DNA of 64,000 nucleotides from Cololabis saira (GCF_033807715.1 NC_084601.1:17786690-17850689); one strand, 5' to 3'. Numbered from the stretch's first letter, positions 1 through 14,707 are shown. The notes: a model not told the origin generated them from the sequence alone. Program-made: numbers and translations.

Positions 1-2169
1 CATGTTTCATATCAGCTTTATAATGATAAGTACTGTACAACCTCTATCTTGTTCTTTCTCCCTGGGTAGGAAAATTGAGAGTAAAATGTGTTTCTTCACA
101 AGAATTACATACAGATTCTTGAGTCCGGTACTGAGCCATAGCCCCTCCACTCACCAATACAGTGTCTGTAATGGACCTCAGCTGCTAGAATGCTATAATG
201 GAAGACGTTTAACAGAAAGGCTCACAGGAGTAAGTCTGCAAATGTGGAGCATGAGCACTGCCAGAACAGAACAACACTGCTCCATTTGAATTCCCAGGGT
301 AAGAAAAGCAGCCAAAATACACATTTATTAATTTAATGTTGTGCTCAGGGACATGTTGAGAATCATATTTGAAGTATTTTTCTACTAAGATTTTGACTTG
401 TATTGACTCCCTGGTATGTGAATGCTTTGTATGAATCATATTTATTGAAAGCAAATTCTTTAAACATGACAAACCCATCAAACTTTAACGGAAAAGTTTA
501 ATAGGACACATTTTATGATTATCTTGTTTTGATATTTTTCATCTTGTTGAGTTTTTTTCTAATCAAGTCATTCTACAAGAGTGCATCTAAAAACAATATT
601 TGTTTATGAAGCTGTATTTTTTGTTGTGAATTTGTGTACAAGAACCGCTGAAGCTGAATATGCACACAGCTACTTAAATGCATTTAGAAATCCTTTTTTG
701 TGAAGGTGGAGTCCATATGTGCAATAACTGAGTCAATGTGTAGTTGTGTTCACTGTGACAAAGCGCTCTGACAGAGCTCCGGCCATCTGTAGACAGATGA
801 CACTATGAATCAACAGAGAGGATGATGAACAAGGAACAGGGAGGTTGTGAGATGGCTGGACGGAGGCAGGATGGAAGGAGAAGGTACCAAGAAAAGACAA
901 ACAGTGCAGCAGGCTGACGCATCAGCAGGTGGGTGGGTAGATAATGACGCTCATGAGGAAGAAGCATTTACATCATTTGTAAGATTCTCACTTTCTCACA
1001 TGTACAGAGACACGTGTATTCCCTTTTTGGAACAGTTTTTGAGGTTGCTAACAACCTGCTTGTCGACACTTTTGTCTAATCACTCTAGAGTGACCAGGAG
1101 TGGCAACTCACAAACTCATCAAACCACACAGATACACTAGCCCACAAGCCTATCTAAAAGCCATTATAGTTCAAGTAGGAGTCTGCATGATGCCCAACAG
1201 GAAACTAAGCTCTCCAAAAAAGATAATTTGCAAAAGAAAGGAACGTTTTTCAGCACTCGAAGGGCACTGAAACATAAGGGGCACATCATCACTCACCTGC
1301 TGATATATTTCTAACCCTTTCCAACCATCATCTCCTTTCTTTGCTTCTTGTTCCCCATCACAGTCATTCCTGTCATGCTTTTTTGTATCTCTCCTCTATT
1401 TCTGTAGCATCATATCATTAAAGATATCTATCCCCATCTTCTTTGATACTCTTTCTCCCATTCTACAACTCGTTAGCTATTTTAAATAAGCTGGTTAAAA
1501 TCAGTAAAAATAGCTTTACACATCCAGAACAAGTTATGACATTTCTGGGGTTTGAGTTAGTTTCCCTCCTCTGTTGCTCAAGGATGAACTGTAGACTATT
1601 TTTTTTCCAGAATAAAATACAATGTGCAATATCCCATAAGTTGACATCTGACGTACACAAAATAAAACCACCTAATGTTCAGAGCAAAATTACTCTTGAA
1701 GCAAACGTTAGTTTAAAGTGAGACCTTCCTCAGACCCAAGCACAGATTTTTAGGGAAACTACCCCAAACAGGTTTTCACGTTAATGCTAATTAGAATTCC
1801 TTTATATTCAGGTTCAGGAGATCCAGGTTCCTGTATTTTCTGGTTCTATCTTAAAGAACCTACAAAATAAATATGGATTTCATTAAAGTCTTGATGAAAC
1901 AATAAGATGATGTGGGTGGGCATAGAACTTTTTTCTCGGCAATAGTCAACATGGTCCAAAAGGTAGGTGAGGGACAATTCTTATCACTTACTGGAAAAGT
2001 TAGGAAAGCCAGAATAGTAACCTGCATATCAGCATTAAGGCCAATATTATATATATTTTTATGGCATTACTATGCTGTTGATAAATATAATATTTTTACT
2101 TTGGAAAATGTCTTTTGAAGATCATTTCCTATATCAGGTATTGGCAACTATCAAACCATTGTTTTTTTT
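1..2169. other. AT-rich non-coding stretch, no gene seen
   Basis: I see no splice-bounded open frame, TIR pair or tandem array here. Short open frames occur in all registers and none has a protein family signature. It could be intron or intergenic sequence. Confidence 0.6.
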
Positions 2170-3475
2170 CTAACAAGCATTGTCTGATTTTTAAAGAATT
2201 TATTTGCAAATTATAGTGGAAAATAATAATTTGGTCAATAACAAAAGTTCATCCCAATACTTTTATATATAGGTTTGTTGGCAATCACAGAGGTCAAACG
2301 TTTTCTGTAAGTCTTCACAGGGTTTTCACACACTGTTGCTGGTATTTTGGTCCGTTCCTCCATGCAGATCTCCTCTAGAGCAGTGATGTTTTGGGGCTGT
2401 TGCTGGGCAACATGGACTTTCAACTCCCTCCAAAGATTTTCTATGGGGTTGAGATCTGGAGACTGGCTAGGCCACTCCAGGACCTTGAAATGTTTCTTAC
2501 GAAGCCACTCCGTTGCCCGGGCAATGTGTTTGGGATCATTGTCATAGTGAAAGACCCAGCCACGTTTCATCTTCAATGCCCTTGCTGATGGAAGCAGGTT
2601 TTCACTCAAAATCTCACGAAACATTGTCCCCATTCATTCTTTCCCTTACACGGATCCATTGACCTGGTCCCTTTGCAGAAAAACATCCTCAAAGCATGAT
2701 GTTTCCACCCCTATCTAACCAAAAAGTTCCATTTTGATTTCATCTGAACATATAACATTCTCCCAATCCTCTTCTGCATCATCCAAATGCTCTCTAGCAA
2801 ACTTCAGACATGGACATGTACTGTCTTAAGCAGGGAGACACGTCTGGCACTGCAGGATCTGAGTCCCTGTGGCGTAGTGTGTTACTGATGGTTCCTTTGT
2901 TACTTTGGTCCCAGCTCTCTGCAGGTCATTCACTAGGTCCCCCGTGGGGTTCTGGGATTTTTACGGAGTGAGATCTTGGGTGGAGCCCCAGATCGAGGGA
3001 GATTATCAGTGGTCTTGTATGTCTTCCATTTTCTAATAATTGCTCCCACAGTTGATTTCTTCACACCGAGCTGCTTACTTATTGCAGATTCAGTCTTCCC
3101 AGCCTGGTGAAGGTCTACAATTTAGTTTATCCCGTCCTTTGGCAGCTCTTTGGTCTTGGCCATAGTGGAGTTTGGAGTGTGACTGTTTGAGGTTGTGGAC
3201 AGGTGTCTTTTATACTGATAACCAGTTAAAACAGGTGCCATTAATACAGGTAACGAGTGGAGGACAGAGGAGCCTCTTAAAGAAGAAGTTACAGGTCTGT
3301 GAAAGCCAGAAATCTTGCTTGTTTGTAGGTGACCAAATACTTATTTTACAGACGAATTAATGTCTCTCTGTCTCTCATAGTTGAAGTGTACCTATGATGA
3401 AAATTACATGCATCTCTTATCTAAGTGGGAGAATTTGCACATTTGGTGGCTGAAGTACTTTTTTGCCCCACTTTA
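2170..3475 (-). mobile_element. Degenerate Tc1-like DNA transposon
   Basis: The element reads on the minus strand. Its right end (about 3430-3475) has the fish Tc1 terminus GCCCCACTTTA next to the motif GTGGCTGAAGTAC. The left side begins near 2178 with an inner-end segment (TTGTCTGATTTTTAAAG), so the outer left TIR is lost. The matching inner motif CCAAATACTTATTT lies at 3333-3346. The transposase inside is broken. The TA target duplication cannot be confirmed because the left terminus is missing. Confidence 0.9.
2235..3163 (-). pseudogene. Tc1/mariner transposase, broken
   Basis: The reverse strand starts at the CAT at 3161-3163 with a reading like MAKTKELPKDG, the usual start of fish Tc1 transposases. 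A helix-turn-helix region ([10 protein letters not shown]) follows. The C-terminal 132 residues (2235-2633) are open and carry the second and third DDE residues: the D in HYDNDPKH and the E in [11 protein letters not shown], about 34 residues apart as in DD34E enzymes. Between them the frame is interrupted by stops and by a deletion around 2700-2980, so no full protein can be made. The family cuts and pastes DNA at TA sites in the nucleus; this copy cannot be autonomous. Confidence 0.9.
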
Positions 3476-4151
<676 letters not shown>

Positions 4152-4440
4152 GCAGATCTGTATCACTGTGTGTTTCTGCGGGCGCTTTATAACTTTGTGA
4201 ATACTAGCACATGTAAAAGAGAAAAAAACGATATAAAGGAAACGGGCATCAAGCCCTCCAGTCGTTGCTACACGTTGCATCATGAACACAACGCAGCGCT
4301 GAGGAGGAGAACGTGCTCGAGATGAGAGCGAGGCGAAGCGTGATCTGGCGTGTAAATGGATGTGCTGAGTGAATGCTTCACGGGCCACTGAGGAATGATC
4401 TAAAACCGGTCAAGTTGGAGATGGCAAAACCGAAACACGC

Positions 4441-4737
4441 AGCAGATAGGGTAGACACGACATCCTCAGCCTGCCCCCGCCCCCTTCCCTTCCCTTCCCG
4501 AGCTTCGTTCTCATGCTCTCCTCTTTAGGTAGGAACATAGAGGCTGACTGCTGCGTGCTGAGCGATGAGTCTTGTGGGGCTGCTGGTTTTGATGCCGCGG
4601 AGACACCCGAGATTCTCTCTTAAATGAGCTCGGGCAGGCTTTTGTCGGGACGCTATCAAACATCTCTCCGTCTGAATGCCTCTTGGGGCTGATATCACGG
4701 CCACAAGAGAAGCTGGAAATTGTTTTAGTAAGACTGC
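4441..4737 (+). promoter_or_regulatory. CpG-richer segment, possible non-coding first exon
   Basis: GC and CpG content rise above the surroundings, starting with a CCCCCGCCCCCTTCCC pyrimidine tract. A short upstream-type frame starts at 4565, and a GTAAGA donor-like site follows GTTTTA at about 4730. This could be a 5' untranslated exon or promoter of a plus-strand gene. There is no TATA box and no coding frame, so this is only a suggestion. Confidence 0.2.
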
Positions 4738-4816
4738 TTGGCAGATGTAGACTATAGACGAAAGAGCCGTGGTGTAGCTAAGAGATGCCTGTTGTGCAGC
4801 AAAACAGAGTTCATCT

Positions 4817-5540
4817 CAGTGGCGTCAATTCAGTCAAAGCTAAGGTATGGCAAGGTTACGAGTCACAGAACTTAACTAGAGTATCAATCAACACGTCATC
4901 ACAGAAGTCTGCTATGTAGCTTATCTGTGTGGTCAAGAAAATTGGAACTTTTTCCAAATGCAGTCTCGCTCACTGCAAAAACTCAAAATCTTACCAGGAA
5001 TATTTGTCTTATTTCTAGTTAAAATGTCTCATTTTAAGTCAAAAAATCTCATTACACTTAAAACAAGAGCCATCACCAGAAAAATAACTTATTTGACCAT
5101 TTTCACCTGTTTCAAGTAAATTTTCACTTGAAATAAGTAGAAAAATCTGCCAGTGGGACAAGATTTATCTTCTCATTACAAGCAAAAAAATCTTGTTCCT
5201 GGCAGATTTTTCCACTTATTTTAAGTGAAAATCTACTTGAAACAGGTGAAAAGGGTTGTTTTTGAGTCTTGTCTTAAATGTAATGAGATTTTTTTTGACA
5301 TTTTAACTAGAAATAAGACAAATATTCTTGTTAAGATTTTCATTTTTTGCAGTGTATAATAACTAGTGAAATCGATCATGTTCTGATTTGCATTTGTAGT
5401 TATTCTATATGTATTAAGTAATAGAATAATCAATACAAATAGACACAGAGTAATTCCATAAATGTATTTAAAAAACAAACATTTACATTTTCCCTTGAAG
5501 CCAATGTGCCATACCTTGCCATACCCAATTGACGCCCCTG
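4817..5540. mobile_element. Non-autonomous hAT element with 8-bp TSD
   Basis: The termini are CAGTGGCGTCAATT at 4817-4830 and AATTGACGCCCCTG at 5527-5540, inverted with one mismatch. They are flanked by identical 8-bp duplications GTTCATCT at 4809-4816 and 5541-5548. Subterminal GGTATGGCAAGGT also appears inverted on both sides (about 4844-4856 and 5511-5525). CAG...CTG ends and 8-bp TSDs are hallmarks of hAT. There is no transposase; the interior is mostly a fold-back sequence. Confidence 0.9.
4971..5354. repeat. Fold-back (inverted-repeat) sequence inside the hAT element
   Basis: The outer motifs CACTGCAAAAA (4971) and TTTTTTGCAGTG (ending 5354) begin two arms of about 190 bp. The arms match over almost their whole length, including AATATTTGTCTTATTTCTAG and its complement, and the central CAGATTTTT pair. 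The segment should fold into one long hairpin. No target duplication is visible at its own ends, so it may be a second MITE nested in the hAT element or part of that element. Confidence 0.85.
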
Positions 5541-5548
5541 GTTCATCT

Positions 5549-6708
5549 CCTGGAAAAGAAAGTTTTATTGTGGTAAAAATGATAAATCTTGCTTTAGTTT
5601 GAGAAAGTATGTAGATTCAGAAATACCACGAACCACTGGTGTTATACAGTATTTCCTCTCAGTAGTGTGAGTCTCTGGTGCCGCTCAATGGGAGAATGGG
5701 GCAACTGCTGGTGGCTGGAGCACCGAGAGACTCGCCCGACCACAGCGATGCCGCTGCGTGATGTTTCAAACATCCTTAGAGACCTTGCGTTCTTACAACG
5801 AGTTCAGGTCTTTCTCACTTTTCAAATATATGAGAAATGAGTCCGAGTCGTTTTATTGGCTCCAAAAGCAGAGTCAGGGCGCAGCAGAGTTGGCCAGGAA
5901 GAACGCATGGACGCAAATAAAACAGTGTCATTAGGATGTAGAGATTTCCTCCACGGACAAGTCGAGCTTGATTTGTCACCGTCATTACGACCAAGCTGTG
6001 TGTTAAATCTATGCCATTGACACCAGAACCAATGTGGATGGTTGGTGAAACACGTTTGATCAAACGTGGGTTCCATGTGTGGGAGACGTGTAAAATAGAA
6101 ACCTACAAAGATAAACAAAACTCATACCATTTAATGCCAACTTTCCCACTCACTCGTCTATTATGAGGTATCCAACCACAGGTATGAGTGGGCGAACACA
6201 AAGCCATGAGTCACTGTCAAGTTATATTGTAGCCGTGGCAGTATTCTTGGCTTTTGCTAAAAATAGTGCCCATTCTGCAGCGTGGAGCCAAGACAGTGAT
6301 AAAACGGTTGTCTTTCTTGCCAAAAATGGCCCCTGCTCGGGAAGACGAAAATCATCTAACACGAAAAAAGCCTGCATGAGGTCTAAATAACTTAACACCC
6401 ATCCACCAGTGAAACCCGAGTCTCACCTTTCAAGCAACAACGTATACGCAGCCAAGATGTGAAAATAAATGACTAAAGGATGATAATCTGTTGAATGCCC
6501 GGCACCGGCTGCACGACTTCCTATCGCAATCAATCAAAGACAGAAAAGCCAGAGTTAGTTAATTAGGCCTCACCTCCACGCGCGGCCGAGAGCGCACTGG
6601 CACGTCTCCTACGCAAACAGAGACGCGAGAGAGTGGGAGGGAAACTCTCAGGTCGTGGCAAAGTTATCATATTGTAGGAGATGCGCAAGTGAGGAACAGT
6701 TAATAGAA

Positions 6709-6710
<2 letters not shown>
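5549..6710. other. Non-coding stretch, no gene seen
   Basis: Mixed composition with a CpG-richer end (about 6565-6630). No frame with splice signals or family motifs is seen. Confidence 0.5.

Positions 6711-6780
<70 letters not shown>
6711..6780. repeat. (TA)n microsatellite
   Basis: About 35 AT/TA units, followed by a GA-rich run to about 6810. Confidence 0.98.
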
Positions 6781-6782
<2 letters not shown>

Positions 6783-7144
6783 AGAGAGAGAGGGGGAGAG
6801 AGAGAGAGACAGACACACGCGCGCTCTTGAATGCTCAACTGCATAATAATCAGCCTCTTGCTTGACCAGCTCAGCGGACCCTGCACCGCCGCTTTGTGTT
6901 TAATAAGTTATTATTGCGGGATGATTAACATAATGTTTGTCAGTAAACGAGTGAGGCTCTGATAATTCATCAACAAATCACCCAAATGAAACCCATCTGC
7001 AATCAACAGCGTCAAGAACGGACAGACTCTCAATTGCTGTTCCCGGAGATCCGCTGTCACCAAAATAGGCGCCTCAACCATCCACCTATTAATAACTTTA
7101 TAGAGCAGAGATGTTAAGCTTGCTCCAAAATGCGCCTTTAGGAT

Positions 7145-8480
<1,336 letters not shown>

Positions 8481-9250
8481 GATTTAGATCATAATGATAA
8501 TTATTGATAATTGATAAGTCCTGTCTCATGATATTATATTATAGTCTAATTTATCCATACTTGACGTATTGCAACATTGTTTGGGGCGCTTCTTATTCCT
8601 CGTACCTCAACCAATTATTTCTAATTCAGAAAAGATTCTTGAGAATGATTTCATTTTCTTCTCATCAAGCACCTTCTGCACCCTTATTTAGCAAATTTAA
8701 ATTATTATCAATTTTTTCTATTAACAAGTTTCAAACATGCCTGTTTATGTTTAAGTTCATTCATTTCAAACAAGACATTCCAGGCACTTTTCATCATTTT
8801 TTTTCTGTTATCATCAGATATTCATTCTTATTCAGTTAGAGGTGGGAAGAACTTTCATTTACCTCTTTGTCGTACCTGCAGTCACCAATCCTTTATCAAA
8901 TTCCATGGCCCTCAACTCTGGAACTGTTTAGATAGATCTCTTAAGTTAGTGTCATCCTTAAAAATGTTTAGGACCAGCATGGGTATCTTTTATATAGACA
9001 AAATTAACAGGCTATTCGTACTAAAATGAAATTGCCATTTCATGGATATTTTTGTTTGGGTGTTTATTGTATTTTTCTTTGTTTCTTTTACCTTTTCTTT
9101 TCCTTTCTATTCTTTTTCTATTGACTGATTTGTTTTTTGTTTTTGATTTTGTATTGAGGGGGAGGATTTTTTATAAGCCCTTCGGGCTTCTTTTCCTCTC
9201 CTGCACAAATTATTTGTCCTTGTATGATAAAAAATGTACTGTTGTCATTG
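8481..9250 (+). mobile_element. 3' end of an L2/CR1-group LINE
   Basis: The segment encodes the C-terminal end of a non-LTR reverse transcriptase, then a short AT-rich 3' untranslated region, and ends in TAAA/TAAT simple repeats (9253-9298). The 5' side is cut off, as is usual for reverse-transcribed inserts. The exact family (L2, Rex1/Babar or another) is not settled. Confidence 0.7.
8504..8990 (+). pseudogene. LINE reverse-transcriptase C-terminal fragment
   Basis: The first 111 residues are open and contain YYSLIYPYLTYCNIVWG and a following LNQLFLIQKRFLRMISF. These are typical of the region after the RT palm in L2/CR1/Rex1 fish LINEs. Homology seems to continue in other frames to about 8990 after the stop at 8837-8839. 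The RT catalytic YADD-type motif and the endonuclease are absent, so the fragment is inactive. Confidence 0.75.
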
Positions 9251-9252
9251 TG

Positions 9253-9298
9253 CAAATAAATAAATAAAAAATAAATAAATAAATTAATTAATTAATTA
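9253..9298. repeat. (TAAA)n/(TAAT)n tail
   Basis: Simple A/T tetranucleotide repeats joining the LINE 3' end to the next element. They probably represent the LINE tail plus a hot insertion site. Confidence 0.85.
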
Positions 9299-10170
9299 AA
9301 GCTGCAAGCAGCGATGAACGGGCCCTCGCACCCTTGTGCACCTTCAGGCGTGCTGGAAGCCCTTGTATGACTTGCATGTAGATGTCTTCAGGCCTGGACA
9401 TTTATATACAGGTATATCTATATCAAACCATTCAAAAGTTATGGCAGAAAGTAGGAACTATCAGATATGGACCAATCAGAAGAAGGGGCTGGGCTAACAT
9501 GCACCAATTATGTTCAAGGACTCAAAACCGAGTCAGATGACACCACCCACAAGTCTTTATGTCAAAACATTCAAAAATTATGGCAGAAAGTAGGAACTAT
9601 CAAATATGGACCAATCAGAAGAAGGGGGGGCGCGCTTTTTGGAGTCTATTGCGCCACGGTAACGCTTTTGACTGAGAAAAGTAATGTGCATCGTCGCAGG
9701 ATGGAGACGCACATTTTGATGTATAACACACCTGGGTGCACGTTACGGTTCGGGCGAAGAAATGGCTGAAGAATTGGCATAAATTGCGCCAAAATTACAC
9801 GATTAATCCAAAATGCCCAACTTCCTGTTCGGTTTCGGCCATGGCGCCAAGAGACTTTTCTTTAAGTTGCAACATGATGTTGTGTACCGATTGTACCGAT
9901 TTTCGTGCATGTACGTCAAACCGTATTGTGGGGCTTGAGGCACAAGTTTTCTAGGGGGCGCTGTTGAGCCATTAGGCCACGCCCATTAATGCAAACCATT
10001 AAATATCAAATTTATCTACCAGGCCTGGCTTGCGTGCAAAATTTGGTGACTTTTGGGGCACGTTTAGGGGGTCAAAAAGGCCCTCATTTCGTCGGAAAAA
10101 TAAAAATAACGAGAAAAAAAAAATCCCACGGATACAATAGGGCCTTCGCACTGTCAGTGCTCGGACCCTA
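9299..10170 (+). mobile_element. Repeat family copy A (139-bp-unit element)
   Basis: One of five copies in the window. One end reads AAGCTGCAAGCAGCGATGAA. The other ends in a near-perfect palindrome at about 10139-10169 (AGGGCCTTCGCACTG, then its inverse, then CCTAATAA). Internally there are two units of a 139-bp tandem repeat (ATGGCAGAAAGTAGGAACTA, starts 139 bases apart at about 9439 and 9578). No open frame for a transposase. The family class is unresolved; hairpin plus CTAA at the end recalls Helitron-like elements, but there is no 5' TC and no clear target duplication. Confidence 0.85.
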
Positions 10171-12732
10171 ATAATTTTCAGTTTGTTAGGGAGTAAGATT
10201 TAGGAGCCTGTCGGTAACCATTAAGACCAATGGACAGTTTAACATAGATGTTCACTTTCAACTCACTAAACGTGAAATTGATGCTTAACAAGCTGGAACC
10301 TTCCCCAGTACTGGATTTGAATGTCATTTCCACTTTTGCCAAAGATATGACCGAAGTAATTAGTTTTCCATAATGCACCAGAAACTGTTGGGATAACGCC
10401 ATGTGTGTCGGCTGCAAGCCTATGCACTACCTACCTGGGTCATAAATAGTCCTCCTGCAATTTAGCATTAAACTTTTACAACATCCAATGGGTCGCCCAC
10501 CCTAGTCAGGCTTTTCTGTGGCATACTGTTGTATGATTTGGTTTTTAAAAAAACTTAAATGTAAGCCACCTTCAGGTCATTCACAACAGTGGCTATTAAT
10601 GGGAAGTTATACCCCATTACATCGAAATTCCTCTGCTCCTGTGTAAATCCAAAGTGATTAATTTCCAGGAGAGATTAAATAGGACAAACATTTGCTTAAA
10701 AAAACTAAACTAAACTAAACTAAACTAAACTAAACTAAACTAAACTAAACCCTTTCCCGCAGATTAATCATCATTCTGTAATTGTAACGTGGTTTTTATG
10801 GCAGGCAGCAAGGCCACGCCAGTTACAGTTTCCTGTCAAGAAAACATAATAAGCTCTTTAAAATAAAGAACTGCTAGATTTCAGCAAGATTAAAACCCCC
10901 ATGCGTGTGACCCACAAAGAGATAAATGATGCCTATGGATTTTTCGATTCCACAATAATTGCAAAATCGTTCACTAGTGCGTTCGCCCCGATTCCGCGCT
11001 CCACCTGGATTCATCCAGATGTGCCGAGAGACAGGTTGAATTTCATCTGCAAAATCATCTGGAGCAAAGACAAAATTTCTGCCTGGCACAGGTGAAAGTT
11101 CAGCACAGAGGCTGACCAGCAAAGTCTGCAACTTGGGCAACAAGCCCAGGAGCCGGTAAGACTTGGTTGGGAATACAGATGATCTGCAGTCGCAAATATC
11201 ACAGCTTGGGCTACAGGGTGCAAATCTATAACCCAAGACCTCATGTGTGGACTTCCTTAGTCTTTTATTTCTGTATGTTCCTTTTAGATCACTTTTTTAA
11301 CCTTTAAGGCTTGATCCTCTGTGCTATAGAGGCTTAGCACATCTTTGAATTCTTTTGGGATGATGTCATATAGGCCTACCTGGAGGGTGGTGCAGCAGCC
11401 AACACTCAAAATATCTGTTTTGTTTGGTGATGTCTGCAGTGTAATTTTCAAAAATCAGCCCACTTGTGTGCTACAAAAAGTGAGGTCTACATAAGAAGAA
11501 TGGCTCATCAGGGATGCTGCTGGGTCATAGAGCCATTGTTTAATGTTAATGTACACCATCTGCTCACTGGCATGAGCTTCCTTATCATACAGCATGAGAC
11601 AGGGTCTCACTGTGGCTTCTGTTCCACATCACAGCTTGACAGTGGATAGGCAGGTGACAGAAGAGTTGTCTCATTAAAAAGGTGCTGCGCAGTGGATGGG
11701 AATATTCCTCCTCTCTTTCGGGCAATATATATATATATAAATATACAGTACATGCACGTGAGAAATCACAAGAGGTCACAAAATGCAACATCCGAGACTG
11801 AGCTGTGATACCAAAACTTGCATTGTTAAAATGAACAGGAAATCAACAGACTCAAAATTGAATACTTCGAATTGCTGCTGTTGGAAATAGATTCTTTACT
11901 TTCAGGACATTATTCCTAAATATAAGATTTTTATTTTTGAAGGATATGTTGTTTGTGTGTAATAGATTGTATGTGATCAGATGAGAGGGCATCGGGTGGT
12001 AATCCAGGAAAAAGACATCTTGATGCATCACAAAAGCATCTTTTAAAAACAGGATGTGATGTTTTCTAAGTAGTAAAGATGTAGTACTTGATGGTTAATT
12101 TTAGCTATGTGGTTCTTAGCGTACCATATTTACCAAATGTTTGGGAATAAGTACAACTGAGAAAATAGCAAAAAAAGGCACAATTACACAGCAACAGAAT
12201 GTAAACATATTACAAAGTGAAGTTCATTAAAATAAAAAAGAAATCAACAAACCCTCAGAGGTTGAGAAAGAGGTGAACTTAATTTGCCACCCAACTCTTG
12301 TGGAGTCCAAATGTAAAGTTGTTCACCTGTTAAATGTGATGCAACAGTTATTTAATTTTAATGTAATTAAATTCAATATGTATTCATCTATACAGTTGTT
12401 TTCATGCACATTTGGATAAATACAATTATAGAATTACAATTTTTGACACCGTTTGACATATTGCTTGGAAGTTCAGAAGTTAGATTAGAAAGATACATAT
12501 ATCATAGCTAAATTATTTTGTTATTATCACAATGATCTGTTAAAAGAAAACAACAACAAGATCAGGAAAAGTCAAAACTCCTTTTAAAAGTTGATGTGGT
12601 AATGTGAAAGCACAATTAAAGTTTACATTTTCTTTTCTAAAGAGCATTGCATACGATGAGCAAGTTAAGTGGCAGTAATTACAGATACAGATACTTGCAA
12701 AAGGACTCATATGCCTATCTCTTTCTGTCCAG
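10171..12732. other. Non-coding stretch before the exon cluster
   Basis: Probably intergenic or intron. A 120-codon open frame on the reverse strand (10874-11236) has no recognisable family and no splice support. A pentamer repeat sits at 10701-10750. Confidence 0.5.
10701..10750. repeat. (AAACT)n microsatellite
   Basis: Ten tandem copies of a 5-bp unit. Confidence 0.95.
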
Positions 12733-12843
12733 GGCTGTAGAGCATCAGATAGAGAAGGCTGATCTAGGCCTGATCTCACTGTGTAAAGAGGACAAGTGGC
12801 AGAATGACTCCAACCTCACTTTTCCTTCCCCCTTGAGCAAAAG
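12733..12843 (+). CDS. Candidate cassette exon 1 of unidentified gene
   Basis: It is preceded by a good polypyrimidine tract and acceptor (CTCTTTCTGTCCAG) and followed by a donor AAAAG|GTCAGC. The 111 bases are open in the frame that takes one base from this exon to finish a codon (AVEHQIEKADLGLISLCKED...), and two bases are left at the end, so the exon can be skipped without changing frame. Its first 30 bases resemble the starts of the exons at 14708 and 15047. The product is not recognised. The donor is weak at position +3, and the exon may be unused or used only in some isoforms. Confidence 0.45.
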
Positions 12844-13904
12844 GTCAGCCAGTTTGATCAGGAAGTTTTTGCACATGACCCAAAAATAATGTTTAGATCA
12901 CATTCCTGTGTATTAGTCCCTCTTGAAATTCAAAGAGCTAAACTGAGTTCAAGCATAAATATGGACCCCACAGAGCAGAGACACAAGTGGTTCCATTGCT
13001 GCAGTCGAACTCTAGATCTTTGAATGACGAGCCAAGAAGGGTGGCTGACAGGTGCGAAAGAAATGTTTGTCATGTGTTTGCGTTTGTGTCTATGTGAGGG
13101 AAAAAAAGAAGCACAGCTCATTCTGCTGGTTTTGCATCTATTGTCAAATATTTTGGTACAGTATATTCTGAGTTTTATAAAGTATTCACACATAGGAACA
13201 TTTAACACAATTCATATCCTAATAATAAATGAGTCAGCTGCAGTAATGAAATTTGACTTGTTCATGGGGGAGACAGAGATTTTAATAGCCTTTTTTCTTA
13301 TTTAGTTTAATTTTTGAGTGATGCAGCTCTTAGTTTTATTCCCATTAGTGGGAAAACATTTACCACCAATTTATGAATGTTCTTTAGATTTTTTTGGAAA
13401 GTGAAATCTCTGTGATGTAAAAAACAACAACAAAAAAACATTGTGATAAACCACATCACTTTGTTTTGTACCTTTTCTTGTACATATCCCTTGTACAGAT
13501 CCTATTTATTATTTGGATATTGACATTTTTGTGTCAGTCCACAAGAGGGGACATCAGTCTGTACGAGCTTAACTTTGTAGGAATTATAAATACAAGATAT
13601 TGAAGCAGCCATATTGTGCTTTAATATGTTTTCTGACTCATCTGCAAAATGGTTATAAGGGTAAATATCATCATACATGTGACTGAAGGATACAGTCTGT
13701 TAAGGCAGAGCCCATTAATGGTTTTGCAAGAGTTGGAATAGCAAAGTCTAGCAAATCCTAGGTTGTAATTACCTTGTAAGATTGCTGAGTCTGTTTAATG
13801 TGAGATAGAGCAGAATTTTCTTCTAAGGTGATGGTCACCAGGCAGTGCACGCTAGTACAGGAATTAGCCCAAACAGAAGTCACTTAAAGATTCTTAATTG
13901 ATCT
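12844..13904. other. Intron-like non-coding stretch
   Basis: AT-rich, no feature recognised. Confidence 0.5.
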
Positions 13905-14070
13905 GGGATGCTGAATAGCCCGCTTGGTCGAGGAAGAGGCTATCATCCTGCAGGCTGTCCAGGTTCAACTCCTTGTCTGTGACCTTTGGCTGCGTGTCTA
14001 CCCATCTCTTTATCTCATATTTCCTGTTAGACTGCTTTTCAATAAAGGCCACTAGAGCCACAAAAAATCT
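13905..14070 (+). mobile_element. tRNA-derived SINE
   Basis: It has an A-box-like TAGCCCGCTTGG (13916-13927) and a B-box GGTTCAACTCC (13962-13972) about 35 bases further on. The body then runs through a CT-rich ATCTCTTTATCTC segment to TTTTCAATAAAGGCCAC, a 3' end common in a teleost SINE family. The copy is old and diverged. It would have been transcribed by RNA polymerase III and moved by a partner LINE. Confidence 0.65.
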
Positions 14071-14707
14071 TCAAAAAGAGAAAAAAGATGCTCAAATTAT
14101 CAAACGCTAACTGATCTCTGCCTGAGAGGAAGCCTTTCATTTTACAAAGTGTCTGTTTACACTCATGTGAAATAATTACAGGCTTTTGGAGTTACACTGG
14201 GTGCAGAGCTATTCTGGAGGTACCAAAGATTAAAAAAGAATATTAATAGAAATTAGCTATATTTTTCATACCAGTGGTGGTTTCTTTACATGTATTTACA
14301 CATCATACCCCTAAACATGACACCTTTTAAGATAGCTGATTTCCAATGTCAATAAATTATTACTTTAACACTTTTTTAGGTGTTTTACTGTTTAATTGTG
14401 AATGTAATAACAGATTACAGATGTTTTAGAGGATCATGGTCAATTTTTCAGCAGACAATTTGATTGGTCGCTGAAGAGATGGTGAAAATGTATTTATTTA
14501 TTTCATTGTTTGATTCAGTTATGTTGCGGAATTTGAAGTCTAAAGCAAATCCAGAAAAGTTGCAGACAAATACATATATCAAAATGATGAAAGACTTGCG
14601 GGCCAAGCTTTTTTTGAGATAACTGCAAAAACAAAGTCTACATTACAGAACCACCTCGCCATGCTAATGTATTTGTTCTTCCTCTTTTTTTTTCTTTTTT
14701 TTTTTAG
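14071..14707. other. Intron-like stretch with strong polypyrimidine tract
   Basis: It ends in a long T-rich run (about 14680-14705) that forms the acceptor for the exon at 14708. Nothing else is recognised. Confidence 0.5.

Noticed and set aside
10874..11236. 120-codon reverse-strand frame containing LFVGHTHGG
   Set aside because: It slightly recalls a DDE-integrase HTH-type motif but nothing else in it fits, and no element ends are nearby.
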